From: Alphaproteobacteria bacterium
Lineage (GTDB): Bacteria; Pseudomonadota; Alphaproteobacteria; Ferrovibrionales; Ferrovibrionaceae
Assembly: GCA_947473805.1 (NCBI GenBank)
Contig: CANJGB010000016.1
Coordinates: forward strand, 1-64,000
Direction: 5' to 3'
DNA length: 64,000 bases
Shown here piece by piece: positions 43,293 through 51,107 of the stretch (the first letter of the stretch is position 1; each line of letters opens with the position of its first letter). Position numbers and translations under genes: made by a program. The notes beneath the pieces were generated by a model. That model was not told the DNA's origin, did not search any database, and saw only the letters and a list, made by a program, of their open reading frames with translations.

Positions 43293-43348
43293 GAGCTCCG
43301 CTTTGGTGATCGCCCAATAAGTGGCACCGAAGCGGAGCTCGAATTTTA
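43293..43348 (+). terminator. Terminator after the mini-protein gene
   Basis: A 16-bp inverted repeat (GAGCTCCGCTTTGGTG against CACCGAAGCGGAGCTC, one T-G wobble) with a 16-base loop is followed by GAATTTTATC. Ends the short transcript of the mini-protein gene. Confidence 0.8.
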
Positions 43349-43685
43349 TCTGGCGTCTGCCGGTCGCTCCCCGAAAGTTATCCACCGTCGGGTCGAGCCT
43401 AAAAAACCCAATAAAATCAACATTTAAGCAGGTCCCTGCCGAGGCAGCTTGTTGCTGCACGCGCGTTGCGCCCACACGCGCTACGCAAATTCACGACAGC
43501 AAAATTGATCGATTGTGCCCGCGACATCGCAGGTCCGCGATGATGTTGCGCGTGTGATGAGGATGCAGTGGGAGGCGCGCGACGCACATGCGCATGCTGG
43601 CGACGACGCGAGATTTTTGATCACGCTGCAGTGCAAAAAATGAAATCGCTTCAGTGAGAATCGGAGAAACGAATCGGAGTCGCGC
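43349..43685. other. Gene-poor interval before cca
   Basis: About 340 bases with lower GC than the surroundings. No frame looks coding. It contains a direct repeat CCGATTC (minus strand) close to the cca stop, and several short inverted repeats (for example around GACATCGC/GCGATG, 43521-43541), so an unannotated small RNA is possible but not shown. Confidence 0.4.
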
Positions 43686-44906
43686 TCAGACGGTTTTTTT
43701 GGCCAGTTCGCGCAATCTGGCGAGAGATTCGGTCCGGCTGGCAGAAAAATTCTGGTCGATCCACCAGGCTTCGACCGCATGGAGAAGCTTTCCAATCGCC
43801 GGACCGCGTGTAACGCCAAGCGCCATGACGTCATCGCCGCGGACCGGCAGTACCGGCGACGACCATGCATCCAGCACGGCGAGGGCCGCAGCAACATCTC
43901 CGCCTGCCCCGTCCGCGGCAGCCAGCAAAACATGTGCACGGGTGCGTTCGATGCCGATCCGGTAGGCCGCACGCCGTACGGCAAGCGCATCATCCAAAGG
44001 TGGCGGAGCTTGCGCGAATGCCACCAGATCGGCGCGCTGCTGATTTGACAGCCGCCAGCGGCCGGCCACCGACAGCGCGACAGCGCTGTCGCGCGGCAGC
44101 AGCGCGGCGAGACGACGTAGCGGATCCGACAGGCCGTGAATATCCTCAAGTTTCACCAGGCGTTGCAGGCGATCCACATCGAACGGCACAGGAATCACGT
44201 ACTGGAGTACACAGGCCTGCGCCATCAGAGCCAAAGCCGGCGCAGGATCGGGCAAAGCAAGGATGCGAAACATCTCGCCGGAAATGCGCTCGCCCGACAG
44301 TCCGCCTACCAAGGCAGCGGCGTCATGGGACGCCGCCATGGCCGCCTCGTCCGGTTCGCCCCGGCCGTAACGAGCGTGGAAACGGAAGAACCGGAGGATG
44401 CGCAGGGCGTCCTCGGCCACGCGCCGATGTGCGTCGCCGACGAAGCGCACCCGGCCGGCGGCAAGGTCAGCAATGCCGCCGACCGTGTCAAACACCAGGC
44501 CGTCCGGGCCGGCATAGATCGCATTTATTGTCAGGTCGCGGCGGGCGGCGTCGGCATGCCAGTTGCCAGTAAAAGCAACCCGCGCGTGACGGCCGAAGGT
44601 TTCGACATCGACGCGAAGCGTGGTGATCTCTACGTGTTCGCCGCCGACCACGGCAGTGACGGTGCCGTGCTTCAGGCCGGTCGGGATCGCCCGCAGGCCG
44701 GCGCGCCGCAATGCCGCCATAACGCGCAAGGGCACCAGGTCGGTGGCAATGTCGATGTCGCCGGGCGGTTCGCGCCGCAGCGCCGCACGGACCGCGCCAC
44801 CGACAAACCGGGCCGTACCGCCAGCTGACTCCAGCGCACGGATCACCATGCGCAAGCCAGGGCGGCGCAGCCAGGCCGGCAGCGCGATGCGCCGCCGCCC
44901 GGTCAT
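43686..44906 (-). CDS. cca: CCA tRNA nucleotidyltransferase / poly(A) polymerase family
   Basis: 406 residues from MTGRRRIALP; the longer frame overlaps the upstream gene and lacks support. Class II nucleotidyltransferase: GGAVR (36-40), the metal-binding Asp pair in GDIDIATD (50-52), RRDLTINA and the RNA-binding ERISGEMFR segment. Adds or repairs CCA at tRNA 3' ends. Last gene of the minus-strand operon DUF1285-Nudix-DUF6111-cca. Confidence 0.93.
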   Translation of the reverse strand: MTGRRRIALPAWLRRPGLRMVIRALESAGGTARFVGGAVRAALRREPPGDIDIATDLVPLRVMAALRRAGLRAIPTGLKHGTVTAVVGGEHVEITTLRVDVETFGRHARVAFTGNWHADAARRDLTINAIYAGPDGLVFDTVGGIADLAAGRVRFVGDAHRRVAEDALRILRFFRFHARYGRGEPDEAAMAASHDAAALVGGLSGERISGEMFRILALPDPAPALALMAQACVLQYVIPVPFDVDRLQRLVKLEDIHGLSDPLRRLAALLPRDSAVALSVAGRWRLSNQQRADLVAFAQAPPPLDDALAVRRAAYRIGIERTRAHVLLAAADGAGGDVAAALAVLDAWSSPVLPVRGDDVMALGVTRGPAIGKLLHAVEAWWIDQNFSASRTESLARLRELAKKTV

Positions 44907-45169
44907 TTGACCATTTCGCCTGGGACGATCTTGCCGTTTTCGATCCGGGCGGGAACGTAGGTCCCATCCCTGTTGGCCGGTTCCAGCAGACGCCATGCAA
45001 CGAAGCTGATCAGCACCAGGCCCAGGCCCGCCATGGTCAGCCAAGCGAGCGGCGCATCGCGCCATTTAGGATCGTGCTCCAGTCGCCAGCGCGCATACCA
45101 GATGTATATTCCGTACAGCAGGAACGGCAGCAGGAAGAGCAAGAGGTCGAAGGCGATACGCCCGGCCAT
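44903..45169 (-). CDS. DUF6111 small membrane protein
   Basis: 88 residues from MAGRIAFDLLLFLLPF, two hydrophobic helices (about 5-22 and 45-63), with a conserved Pro/Trp linker between them (RDAPLAWLTMAGLG), and a polar tail. Found between Nudix and CCA genes in many Alphaproteobacteria; function unknown. Overlaps cca by four bases, and starts five bases after the Nudix stop. Confidence 0.85.
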   Translation of the reverse strand: MAGRIAFDLLLFLLPFLLYGIYIWYARWRLEHDPKWRDAPLAWLTMAGLGLVLISFVAWRLLEPANRDGTYVPARIENGKIVPGEMVK

Positions 45170-45173
45170 GGCT

Positions 45174-45815
45174 TCAGCCCGCCTTTGCCCAGCGTTCGTA
45201 CAGGTCGCGCACCAAGCCCGCCGTCGCGCCCCAAATGTAATAGTCGCCGTAGGGCATGGCCCACCATTCGCGCACGGCGCCACCAATCTCGCCGCGATGC
45301 CGGTGATGGTTCACCGGATCGAGCAGGAAGTCGAGAGGCACCTCAAAGGCCTCGGCCACCTCGCGAGAGTCGGGTGCCAAAGTGAAACCCGGACGCACCA
45401 GACCGACAATAGGCACGATCACAAAGCCTGTGCCGGTGGCATAGGGTGACAGGGCTCCCAATACCTGTACGTAGTCTGGTGTCAGACCGATTTCCTCCTG
45501 TGCCTCACGCAGGGCGGCGGCGACTGTATCGATATCGTCGGGGTCGACCCGACCACCCGGAAAGGCAATTTGCCCCGCGTGGCGCCGCATCGCTTCCTGC
45601 CGACGGGTCAGCAGAACGCGCGGATCGTGCGGATAGTCGATCACCGGCACCAGCACCGCCGCCGCCGACAGCTGCGACGGGCGCGTCTCGCGCAAGTAGT
45701 CGCTCATCTTGATGTCGCCAGCCAGCATCGCCGTATAGCTACGTGGCACATGCTCCAGCGCGGGCGGGGGTGATACGGCGCGGGTGAGCCGATCGAAGAA
45801 AGTGGCGTCAGCCAT
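45174..45815 (-). CDS. CoA pyrophosphatase-type Nudix hydrolase
   Basis: 213 residues. The Nudix box at 87-111 (GGRVDPDD...REAQEEIGL) has all key acidic residues, and it is preceded by LLTRRQEAMRRHAGQIAFPGG, the pattern of NudL/CoA diphosphatases. Hydrolyses CoA and acyl-CoA to phosphopantetheine and ADP products. Overlaps DUF1285 by eight bases. Confidence 0.92.
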   Translation of the reverse strand: MADATFFDRLTRAVSPPPALEHVPRSYTAMLAGDIKMSDYLRETRPSQLSAAAVLVPVIDYPHDPRVLLTRRQEAMRRHAGQIAFPGGRVDPDDIDTVAAALREAQEEIGLTPDYVQVLGALSPYATGTGFVIVPIVGLVRPGFTLAPDSREVAEAFEVPLDFLLDPVNHHRHRGEIGGAVREWWAMPYGDYYIWGATAGLVRDLYERWAKAG

Positions 45816-46365
45816 GGGGCCGCCCCAGCGTGAAAAACTGCCCGCCGCTCCACACGCCGAGTTGGCCGTCGCGCTCCTCGGCCATGTTGACCAGTTCGTA
45901 GAACACTGCCCGGCCGATCAGCGCCTCGAGTCCGCGGCGGACGTGGATGTAGGGCGACGGCTCCTGCGTTTCAGGGTCGATCTCGACCCGAATGGCATGA
46001 TCGGGCCCGGCCGTCACCACGTCGTCCACATTCGTCCGAAAGGCGAGATTGGTATCCGCACCCGCACCCGTGGCACGTACCTCGACCGCCACAAACGGCG
46101 CGTCATCGACCTTGATTCCGACCTTTTCCACCGGAGTCACCAGGTAGTAGCGGCCGTCTTCACGCTTCAGCACGCTGGCGAACAGCTTCACCATGGGCAA
46201 CCGGCCGATCGGCGAGCCTAGATAGAACCAGGTGCCGTCGCGGGCGATGCGCATGTCCAGATCGCCACAAAACGGCGGATTCCAGCGCTCAACCGGTGGT
46301 GCCTTGCGCAAATCCAGACCGGCAAACAGCTTGAAAGGATCGGTCGGAGTGGGCCTCTCGGTCAC
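45808..46365 (-). CDS. DUF1285 family protein
   Basis: 185 residues, DUF1285 (PF06938). Family markers: CGDLDMRIARDGTWFYLGSPIGR, FASVLKREDGRYYLVTPVEK and a C-terminal FYELVNMAEE. Small soluble protein, function unknown. First gene of the cca operon and divergent from moxR; 90 bases separate the starts. Confidence 0.9.
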   Translation of the reverse strand: MTERPTPTDPFKLFAGLDLRKAPPVERWNPPFCGDLDMRIARDGTWFYLGSPIGRLPMVKLFASVLKREDGRYYLVTPVEKVGIKVDDAPFVAVEVRATGAGADTNLAFRTNVDDVVTAGPDHAIRVEIDPETQEPSPYIHVRRGLEALIGRAVFYELVNMAEERDGQLGVWSGGQFFTLGRPHG

Positions 46366-46455
46366 TTTGGTCCCTTATTTTCGTCGCGAGGGGTGGCACA
46401 AGCCTTGCGACTCGGTTTAGCCTTGGGATCGCTCACATATATATAAAGGGTCAGG

Positions 46456-47454
46456 ATGAGCAATGTCAGCGATACGGCCGACGTGCTGGTCGGCGAGATC
46501 GAGGCGGCCGGCGAACGTATCGCCCAGGTTCGCCACGAGGTCGGCCGCGTCATCTTCGGCCAAGAGAGCGTGATCGACGAGGTGTTGATCACCATCCTCG
46601 CTGGCGGTCACGCATTGCTGGTCGGCGTGCCGGGCCTGGCCAAGACCCGCCTGGTGGAGACATTGAGCAAGGTCTTGGGCCTGAACGAACGCCGTATCCA
46701 GTTTACCCCCGACCTGATGCCGGCTGACATCACCGGCTCGGAAGTGTTGGAAGAAGATGAAACCGGCCGCCGGTCGTTCCGCTTCATTCCAGGCCCCGTG
46801 TTCTGCCAGCTGCTGATGGCCGACGAAATCAACCGCGCCAGCCCGCGCACACAATCGGCCCTGCTGCAGGCGATGCAGGAGAAACAGGTCTCGGTCGCCG
46901 GCACGCGTCATCCCCTGCCCGCCCCGTTCCATGTTCTCGCAACGCAGAACCCGATTGAGCAGGAAGGCACCTATCCGTTGCCGGAGGCGCAGCTCGACCG
47001 CTTCCTGCTGCAGATCGATGTGTCCTATCCGGACCGCGAGGCGGAAAAGAGCATGCTCCTGGCCACGACCGGCTCGGTCGAGGCTAAAGCCCAGGCGGTA
47101 ATGAACGGCAACGAGCTGATCGCCGCCCAACAACTGGTGCGCCGTTTGCCTGTCGGCGAAAGCGTGCTGGATGCGATCCTGAATCTGGTGCGCGGTGCGC
47201 GGCCAGAAACCAGCACGTCGGCCAACCTGAAGGACCACGTCGCTTGGGGCCCCGGCCCGCGCGCCAGCCAGGCGCTGATGCTGGCGGTGCGCGCACGCGC
47301 GCTGCTGCAAGGACGCCTGGCTCCATCGGTCGATGACGTTGTTGCACTCGCCCCGCCGGTGCTACGCCATCGCATGGCGTTGACGTTTGCGGCGCGCGCA
47401 GACGGTATTGGCATCGACGCGCTGATCGACCGGCTGCTGGTCCCGTTGCGCTAG
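46456..47454 (+). CDS. MoxR-type AAA+ ATPase
   Basis: 332 residues. Walker A GVPGLAKT (57-64), Walker B LLMADEIN (119-126), the sensor-1 TQNP, and the C-terminal ATPase lid domain. MoxR proteins act as chaperone ATPases with VWA-domain partners. Upstream, TTGCGA (46415) and TATATA (46438) are spaced 17 apart but lie so near the ATG that the leader would be only a few bases, so this promoter is unproven. First gene of a four-gene operon. Confidence 0.93.
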   Translation: MSNVSDTADVLVGEIEAAGERIAQVRHEVGRVIFGQESVIDEVLITILAGGHALLVGVPGLAKTRLVETLSKVLGLNERRIQFTPDLMPADITGSEVLEEDETGRRSFRFIPGPVFCQLLMADEINRASPRTQSALLQAMQEKQVSVAGTRHPLPAPFHVLATQNPIEQEGTYPLPEAQLDRFLLQIDVSYPDREAEKSMLLATTGSVEAKAQAVMNGNELIAAQQLVRRLPVGESVLDAILNLVRGARPETSTSANLKDHVAWGPGPRASQALMLAVRARALLQGRLAPSVDDVVALAPPVLRHRMALTFAARADGIGIDALIDRLLVPLR

Positions 47455-47458
47455 CCGG

Positions 47459-48355
47459 ATGGCAGCTGCTCCCCGACAGGACCCGGCCAGAAGACTTCGC
47501 GAAGGCGCCGAGCAGCTTGGCTCGACCCTGCCGCCGCTGCTGGTCGCGGCCGAACGCGTCGCCTCGACCGTGGCGCAGGGCGTCCATGGCCGCCGCCGCA
47601 CCGGCACCGGCGATGCATTCTGGCAGTTCCGCCGGTATCAGCCCGACGATCCGGCCGCAGTCATCGACTGGCGGCAATCGGCGAAGAGCCAGAATTACTA
47701 CGTCCGCCAGAACGAATGGGAGGCGGCGGAGAGCGTCTGGCTATGGCGCGACGGTTCGCCCTCGATGCAGTGGCGCTCGGCCCGCGCCGAGATGGAAAAG
47801 CGCGACCGCGCCACCGTGCTGCTGCTCGCGCTGGCCAGCCTGCTCGTGCGCGGCGGCGAGCGTATTGGCCTGCTCGGCGTTGATCGGCTGGCCACGACGG
47901 GCAAGGCCGCACTCGACCGCATGGCGCGCACCCTTCTGGTCGAGAACGCGGCAATGGACAGCCTGCCGCCGGCGACCGAACTGCCTCGCTATGCCCATGT
48001 GGTGCTGATCGGCGACTTCCTGTCGCCGCTGGGCGAAGTCGATGCCGCCGTTCGCCGCTTTGCCGCCTCTGGCATTTCCGGCCATCTGCTGCAGATCGTC
48101 GATCCGGCGGAGGAAAGCCTGCCCTTCCGCGGCCGCACCCGGTTCGAAGGCATGGAAGGCGAAAGCGCCCTCACCATCGGCCGGGTGGAAACGCTCCGCG
48201 CCGACTGGACCGCGCGGCTCACCCGCCGCCACGACTCGCTGCGTGCCCTGACCCAGCGCGCCGGCTGGACTTTTGCCACCCATCGTACCGACCGGCCGCC
48301 GCAAAGCGCGCTGCTGTCGCTGTATGGCGCGCTGGCCGGCGGGCTGCGCCCGTGA
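47459..48355 (+). CDS. DUF58 domain protein
   Basis: 298 residues. DUF58 region RFRRYQPDDPAAVIDWRQSAKSQNYYVRQNEWE (about 58-92), followed by a VWA-like alpha/beta domain. DUF58 proteins are standard partners of MoxR ATPases. No membrane helix. Starts five bases after moxR and 14 bases before the next gene. Confidence 0.93.
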   Translation: MAAAPRQDPARRLREGAEQLGSTLPPLLVAAERVASTVAQGVHGRRRTGTGDAFWQFRRYQPDDPAAVIDWRQSAKSQNYYVRQNEWEAAESVWLWRDGSPSMQWRSARAEMEKRDRATVLLLALASLLVRGGERIGLLGVDRLATTGKAALDRMARTLLVENAAMDSLPPATELPRYAHVVLIGDFLSPLGEVDAAVRRFAASGISGHLLQIVDPAEESLPFRGRTRFEGMEGESALTIGRVETLRADWTARLTRRHDSLRALTQRAGWTFATHRTDRPPQSALLSLYGALAGGLRP

Positions 48356-48368
48356 CGGATCGCACGGC

Positions 48369-51107
48369 ATGCTGAACCTCGGCGCCATCGGCTTCGTCGC
48401 GCCGTGGATATTGCTGGCGCTGGTCGCACTGCCAGTCCTGTGGTGGTTGCTGCGGATCACGCCTCCTTCGCCCAAGCAGGTGACGTTCCCGCCGTTGCGC
48501 CTGCTGCTGCAATTGATCCCCAAGGAAGAAACGCCCGCACACACACCGTGGTGGCTGCTATTGCTGCGTCTGGTCATCGCAGCGCTGGCAATCCTCGCCC
48601 TGGCGCAGCCTGTGCTCAATCCCGACACCAAACTTGTTTCGGCCGGGCCCCTGCTGATCGTGGCCGACGACGGCTGGGCCGCAGCAGGCGACTGGCCCGC
48701 GCGGCTGGACAAGATGAACCAGACCGTAGAGCAGGCGGAGCGTGACAACCGGGCCGTCGTGCTGATGGGCACCGCCGCCTCTGCAACGGGCGAGACACTG
48801 CATCCCGGCCGGCTGATGCCGGCGTCAGAAGCGCGCGCCATCGTGCAGGCCTGGCGACCGAAGCCCTGGCCTACCGACCGCGCAGCGGCGCTGCGCGCCC
48901 TTGACGGCCTGAAACTGCCTGGGCCGGCAGAGATCATGTGGTTTACCGATAGCCTGGAAAGCGGCGCGTCAAACAACGCATTCGCACTGGCCGAGCGGCT
49001 GCAGACCCTCGGCGATGTAAAGGTCGTGGCCGGCACCAGTGCCCGTGCGTTGCTGCCGCCCGTGGTCGAAGGCGCGGGCATGCGCCTGCGTGCGATCCGC
49101 GCCACGACAGGCGCACCGGAAAGCCTGTGGGTCACTGCCACCGCTGACCAGGGCCGCGTGCTGGCGCGCGAAGCGCTGAGCTTTGAGGCCAATGCGACCT
49201 CTGCCTCCGCCCTGCTCGACCTGCCGCTGGAACTGCGCAACCGGCTTGTCCGGCTGGATATCGAGAATGGCCAGTCGGCCGGCACTACGGTGCTGCTGGA
49301 CGAACGCTGGCGTCGCCGCCCTGTGGGGCTGGTATCGAGCAGCAGCGACGAGGATCGCCAGCCCTTGCTGTCGGACCTGTTCTATCTCGACCGCGCACTG
49401 GCACCTTACAACGAGGTGCGCACGGGGCGCATCGACGACCTGCTGCAGCGCGAACTGGCGGTGATGATGCTGGCCGATATCGGCCAGGTGGTCGGCGTCG
49501 AGCGGCGCCTGTTGGACGGCTGGGTCGATGCCGGCGGCGTACTCGTCCGCTTTGCCGGCCCGCGTCTGGCGGAAAGCGCCGATACGCTGCTGCCGGTTAC
49601 CGTACGCACCGGAGGCGGCCGACAACTGGGCGGCGCAATGTCGTGGGCGCAACCGGCGAAGCTGTCACCCTTTCCCGAGACGAGCCCGTTTCACGGTCTG
49701 GAACTGCCGCCGGATGTGACGGTGACGCGCCAGGTTCTGGCCGAGCCCGACGTCAATCTGAATGCCAAGACATGGGCGCGACTGGAAGATGGCACGCCGC
49801 TGGTGACCGCCGAGCGGCGCGGCAAGGGCTGGATCGTGCTGTTCCACACGACTGCAAACACGCAATGGTCGGACCTGCCGCTGTCGGGCCTGTTCGTCGA
49901 AATGCTGCGCCGCGTGACCGACCTGGCCCAAGGCGTTGCCGGCGTCACGGGCCGCGAGACATTACCGCCGCTGAGCCTGCTCGACGGCTTCGGCCGCCTC
50001 GGCACACCGGGACCAGCGGCCCAGCCACTCAGCGTCGCCGACACGACGACAGAGATCGGCCCGCGTCATCCGCCCGGCTTCTATGGTCGCGAAGATGCGC
50101 GCGTAGCACTGAACCTCACCACGGGCACAACGGCGCTGACTCCGATCACCCGCTGGCCTGGTGGCGTCACCCTGCTCGGGCTGGAAGGTGGCAAGGCACT
50201 GGACCTGTTGCCGTGGCTGCTGGTAGCTGCCATTGCGCTCGGCCTGCTCGACCTGATTATCGCGTTTTTGATGCGCGGGTTGTTCCGCCTGCGTCTGGCC
50301 GGCGCGGTCATCCTCCTCGCACTTATCGGCGGCCACGACCCTGCGCAGGCGCAAGGTGCGCTGCCGACACAGCCGCCGCCGCGCAATACCGAGGAAATGG
50401 CGCTGCAGGCGGCGGTCGACATGCGGCTGGCCTATGTGATCACCGGCACCGCCGAGGTCGATACCATCAGCAAGGCCGGTCTGACCGGCCTGACCGACGT
50501 ATTGTTCCGCCGCACCTCGGTCGAGGCGACGGCCCCGTTCGGTATCGACATGGAGAAGGACGAGATCGCGTTCTTCCCGTTCCTGTACTGGCCGATGGTG
50601 GCGACCCAACCCGACCTGTCGCCGGCCGCGCTGGCGAAGCTGGACCGTTTCATGAAAACCGGCGGGCTGATCCTGTTCGATACCCGCGACCACGGCTCAT
50701 TCACCGGCGGCCGCGCCGGCCCAGGTACGCTGAAGCTGCGTCAATTGCTCAGCCGGCTGGATATACCGCCGCTGGCGCCGGTGCCGACCGATCACGTGCT
50801 GACAAAATCGTTCTACCTGCTGCAGGAATTCCCCGGCCGCTTCGGCGGCGGACAGATCTGGGTGGAACGCAATCCTGGCGGAGCCAAGGACGGTGTCACA
50901 TCGATTGTGATCGGCGGCAGCGACTGGGCCGGCGCCTGGGCGGTTGACGCGGCGGGGCGGCCAATGGCGCCGCTGGTTCCCGGCACGCCGACGCAGCGCG
51001 AAATGGCATATCGCTTCGGCGTCAACCTGATCATGTACACGCTGACCGGCAATTACAAAGCGGACCAGGTACACGTGCCCGCACTGCTTGAACGGCTGGG
51101 CAATTGA
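48369..51107 (+). CDS. BatA-type N-terminal / DUF4159 membrane protein
   Basis: 912 residues from ATG 48369. N-terminal BatA-like anchor with two helices (about 7-22 and 58-80), then a large region with a degenerate VWA-like alpha/beta domain and a gatase-like part, a helix near 620-650 and a short signal-like helix, and then a C-terminal DUF4159 domain (about 700-912). DUF4159 is usually found at the C-terminus of such MoxR-operon proteins. Probably spans the inner membrane with periplasmic domains. Overlaps the next gene as TTGA. Confidence 0.9.
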   Translation: MLNLGAIGFVAPWILLALVALPVLWWLLRITPPSPKQVTFPPLRLLLQLIPKEETPAHTPWWLLLLRLVIAALAILALAQPVLNPDTKLVSAGPLLIVADDGWAAAGDWPARLDKMNQTVEQAERDNRAVVLMGTAASATGETLHPGRLMPASEARAIVQAWRPKPWPTDRAAALRALDGLKLPGPAEIMWFTDSLESGASNNAFALAERLQTLGDVKVVAGTSARALLPPVVEGAGMRLRAIRATTGAPESLWVTATADQGRVLAREALSFEANATSASALLDLPLELRNRLVRLDIENGQSAGTTVLLDERWRRRPVGLVSSSSDEDRQPLLSDLFYLDRALAPYNEVRTGRIDDLLQRELAVMMLADIGQVVGVERRLLDGWVDAGGVLVRFAGPRLAESADTLLPVTVRTGGGRQLGGAMSWAQPAKLSPFPETSPFHGLELPPDVTVTRQVLAEPDVNLNAKTWARLEDGTPLVTAERRGKGWIVLFHTTANTQWSDLPLSGLFVEMLRRVTDLAQGVAGVTGRETLPPLSLLDGFGRLGTPGPAAQPLSVADTTTEIGPRHPPGFYGREDARVALNLTTGTTALTPITRWPGGVTLLGLEGGKALDLLPWLLVAAIALGLLDLIIAFLMRGLFRLRLAGAVILLALIGGHDPAQAQGALPTQPPPRNTEEMALQAAVDMRLAYVITGTAEVDTISKAGLTGLTDVLFRRTSVEATAPFGIDMEKDEIAFFPFLYWPMVATQPDLSPAALAKLDRFMKTGGLILFDTRDHGSFTGGRAGPGTLKLRQLLSRLDIPPLAPVPTDHVLTKSFYLLQEFPGRFGGGQIWVERNPGGAKDGVTSIVIGGSDWAGAWAVDAAGRPMAPLVPGTPTQREMAYRFGVNLIMYTLTGNYKADQVHVPALLERLGN

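Noticed and set aside
47741-49285. 514-codon minus-strand frame opposite DUF58/BatA
   Set aside because: Covers two well-defined plus-strand genes and shows only Ser/Arg/Ala low-complexity sequence.
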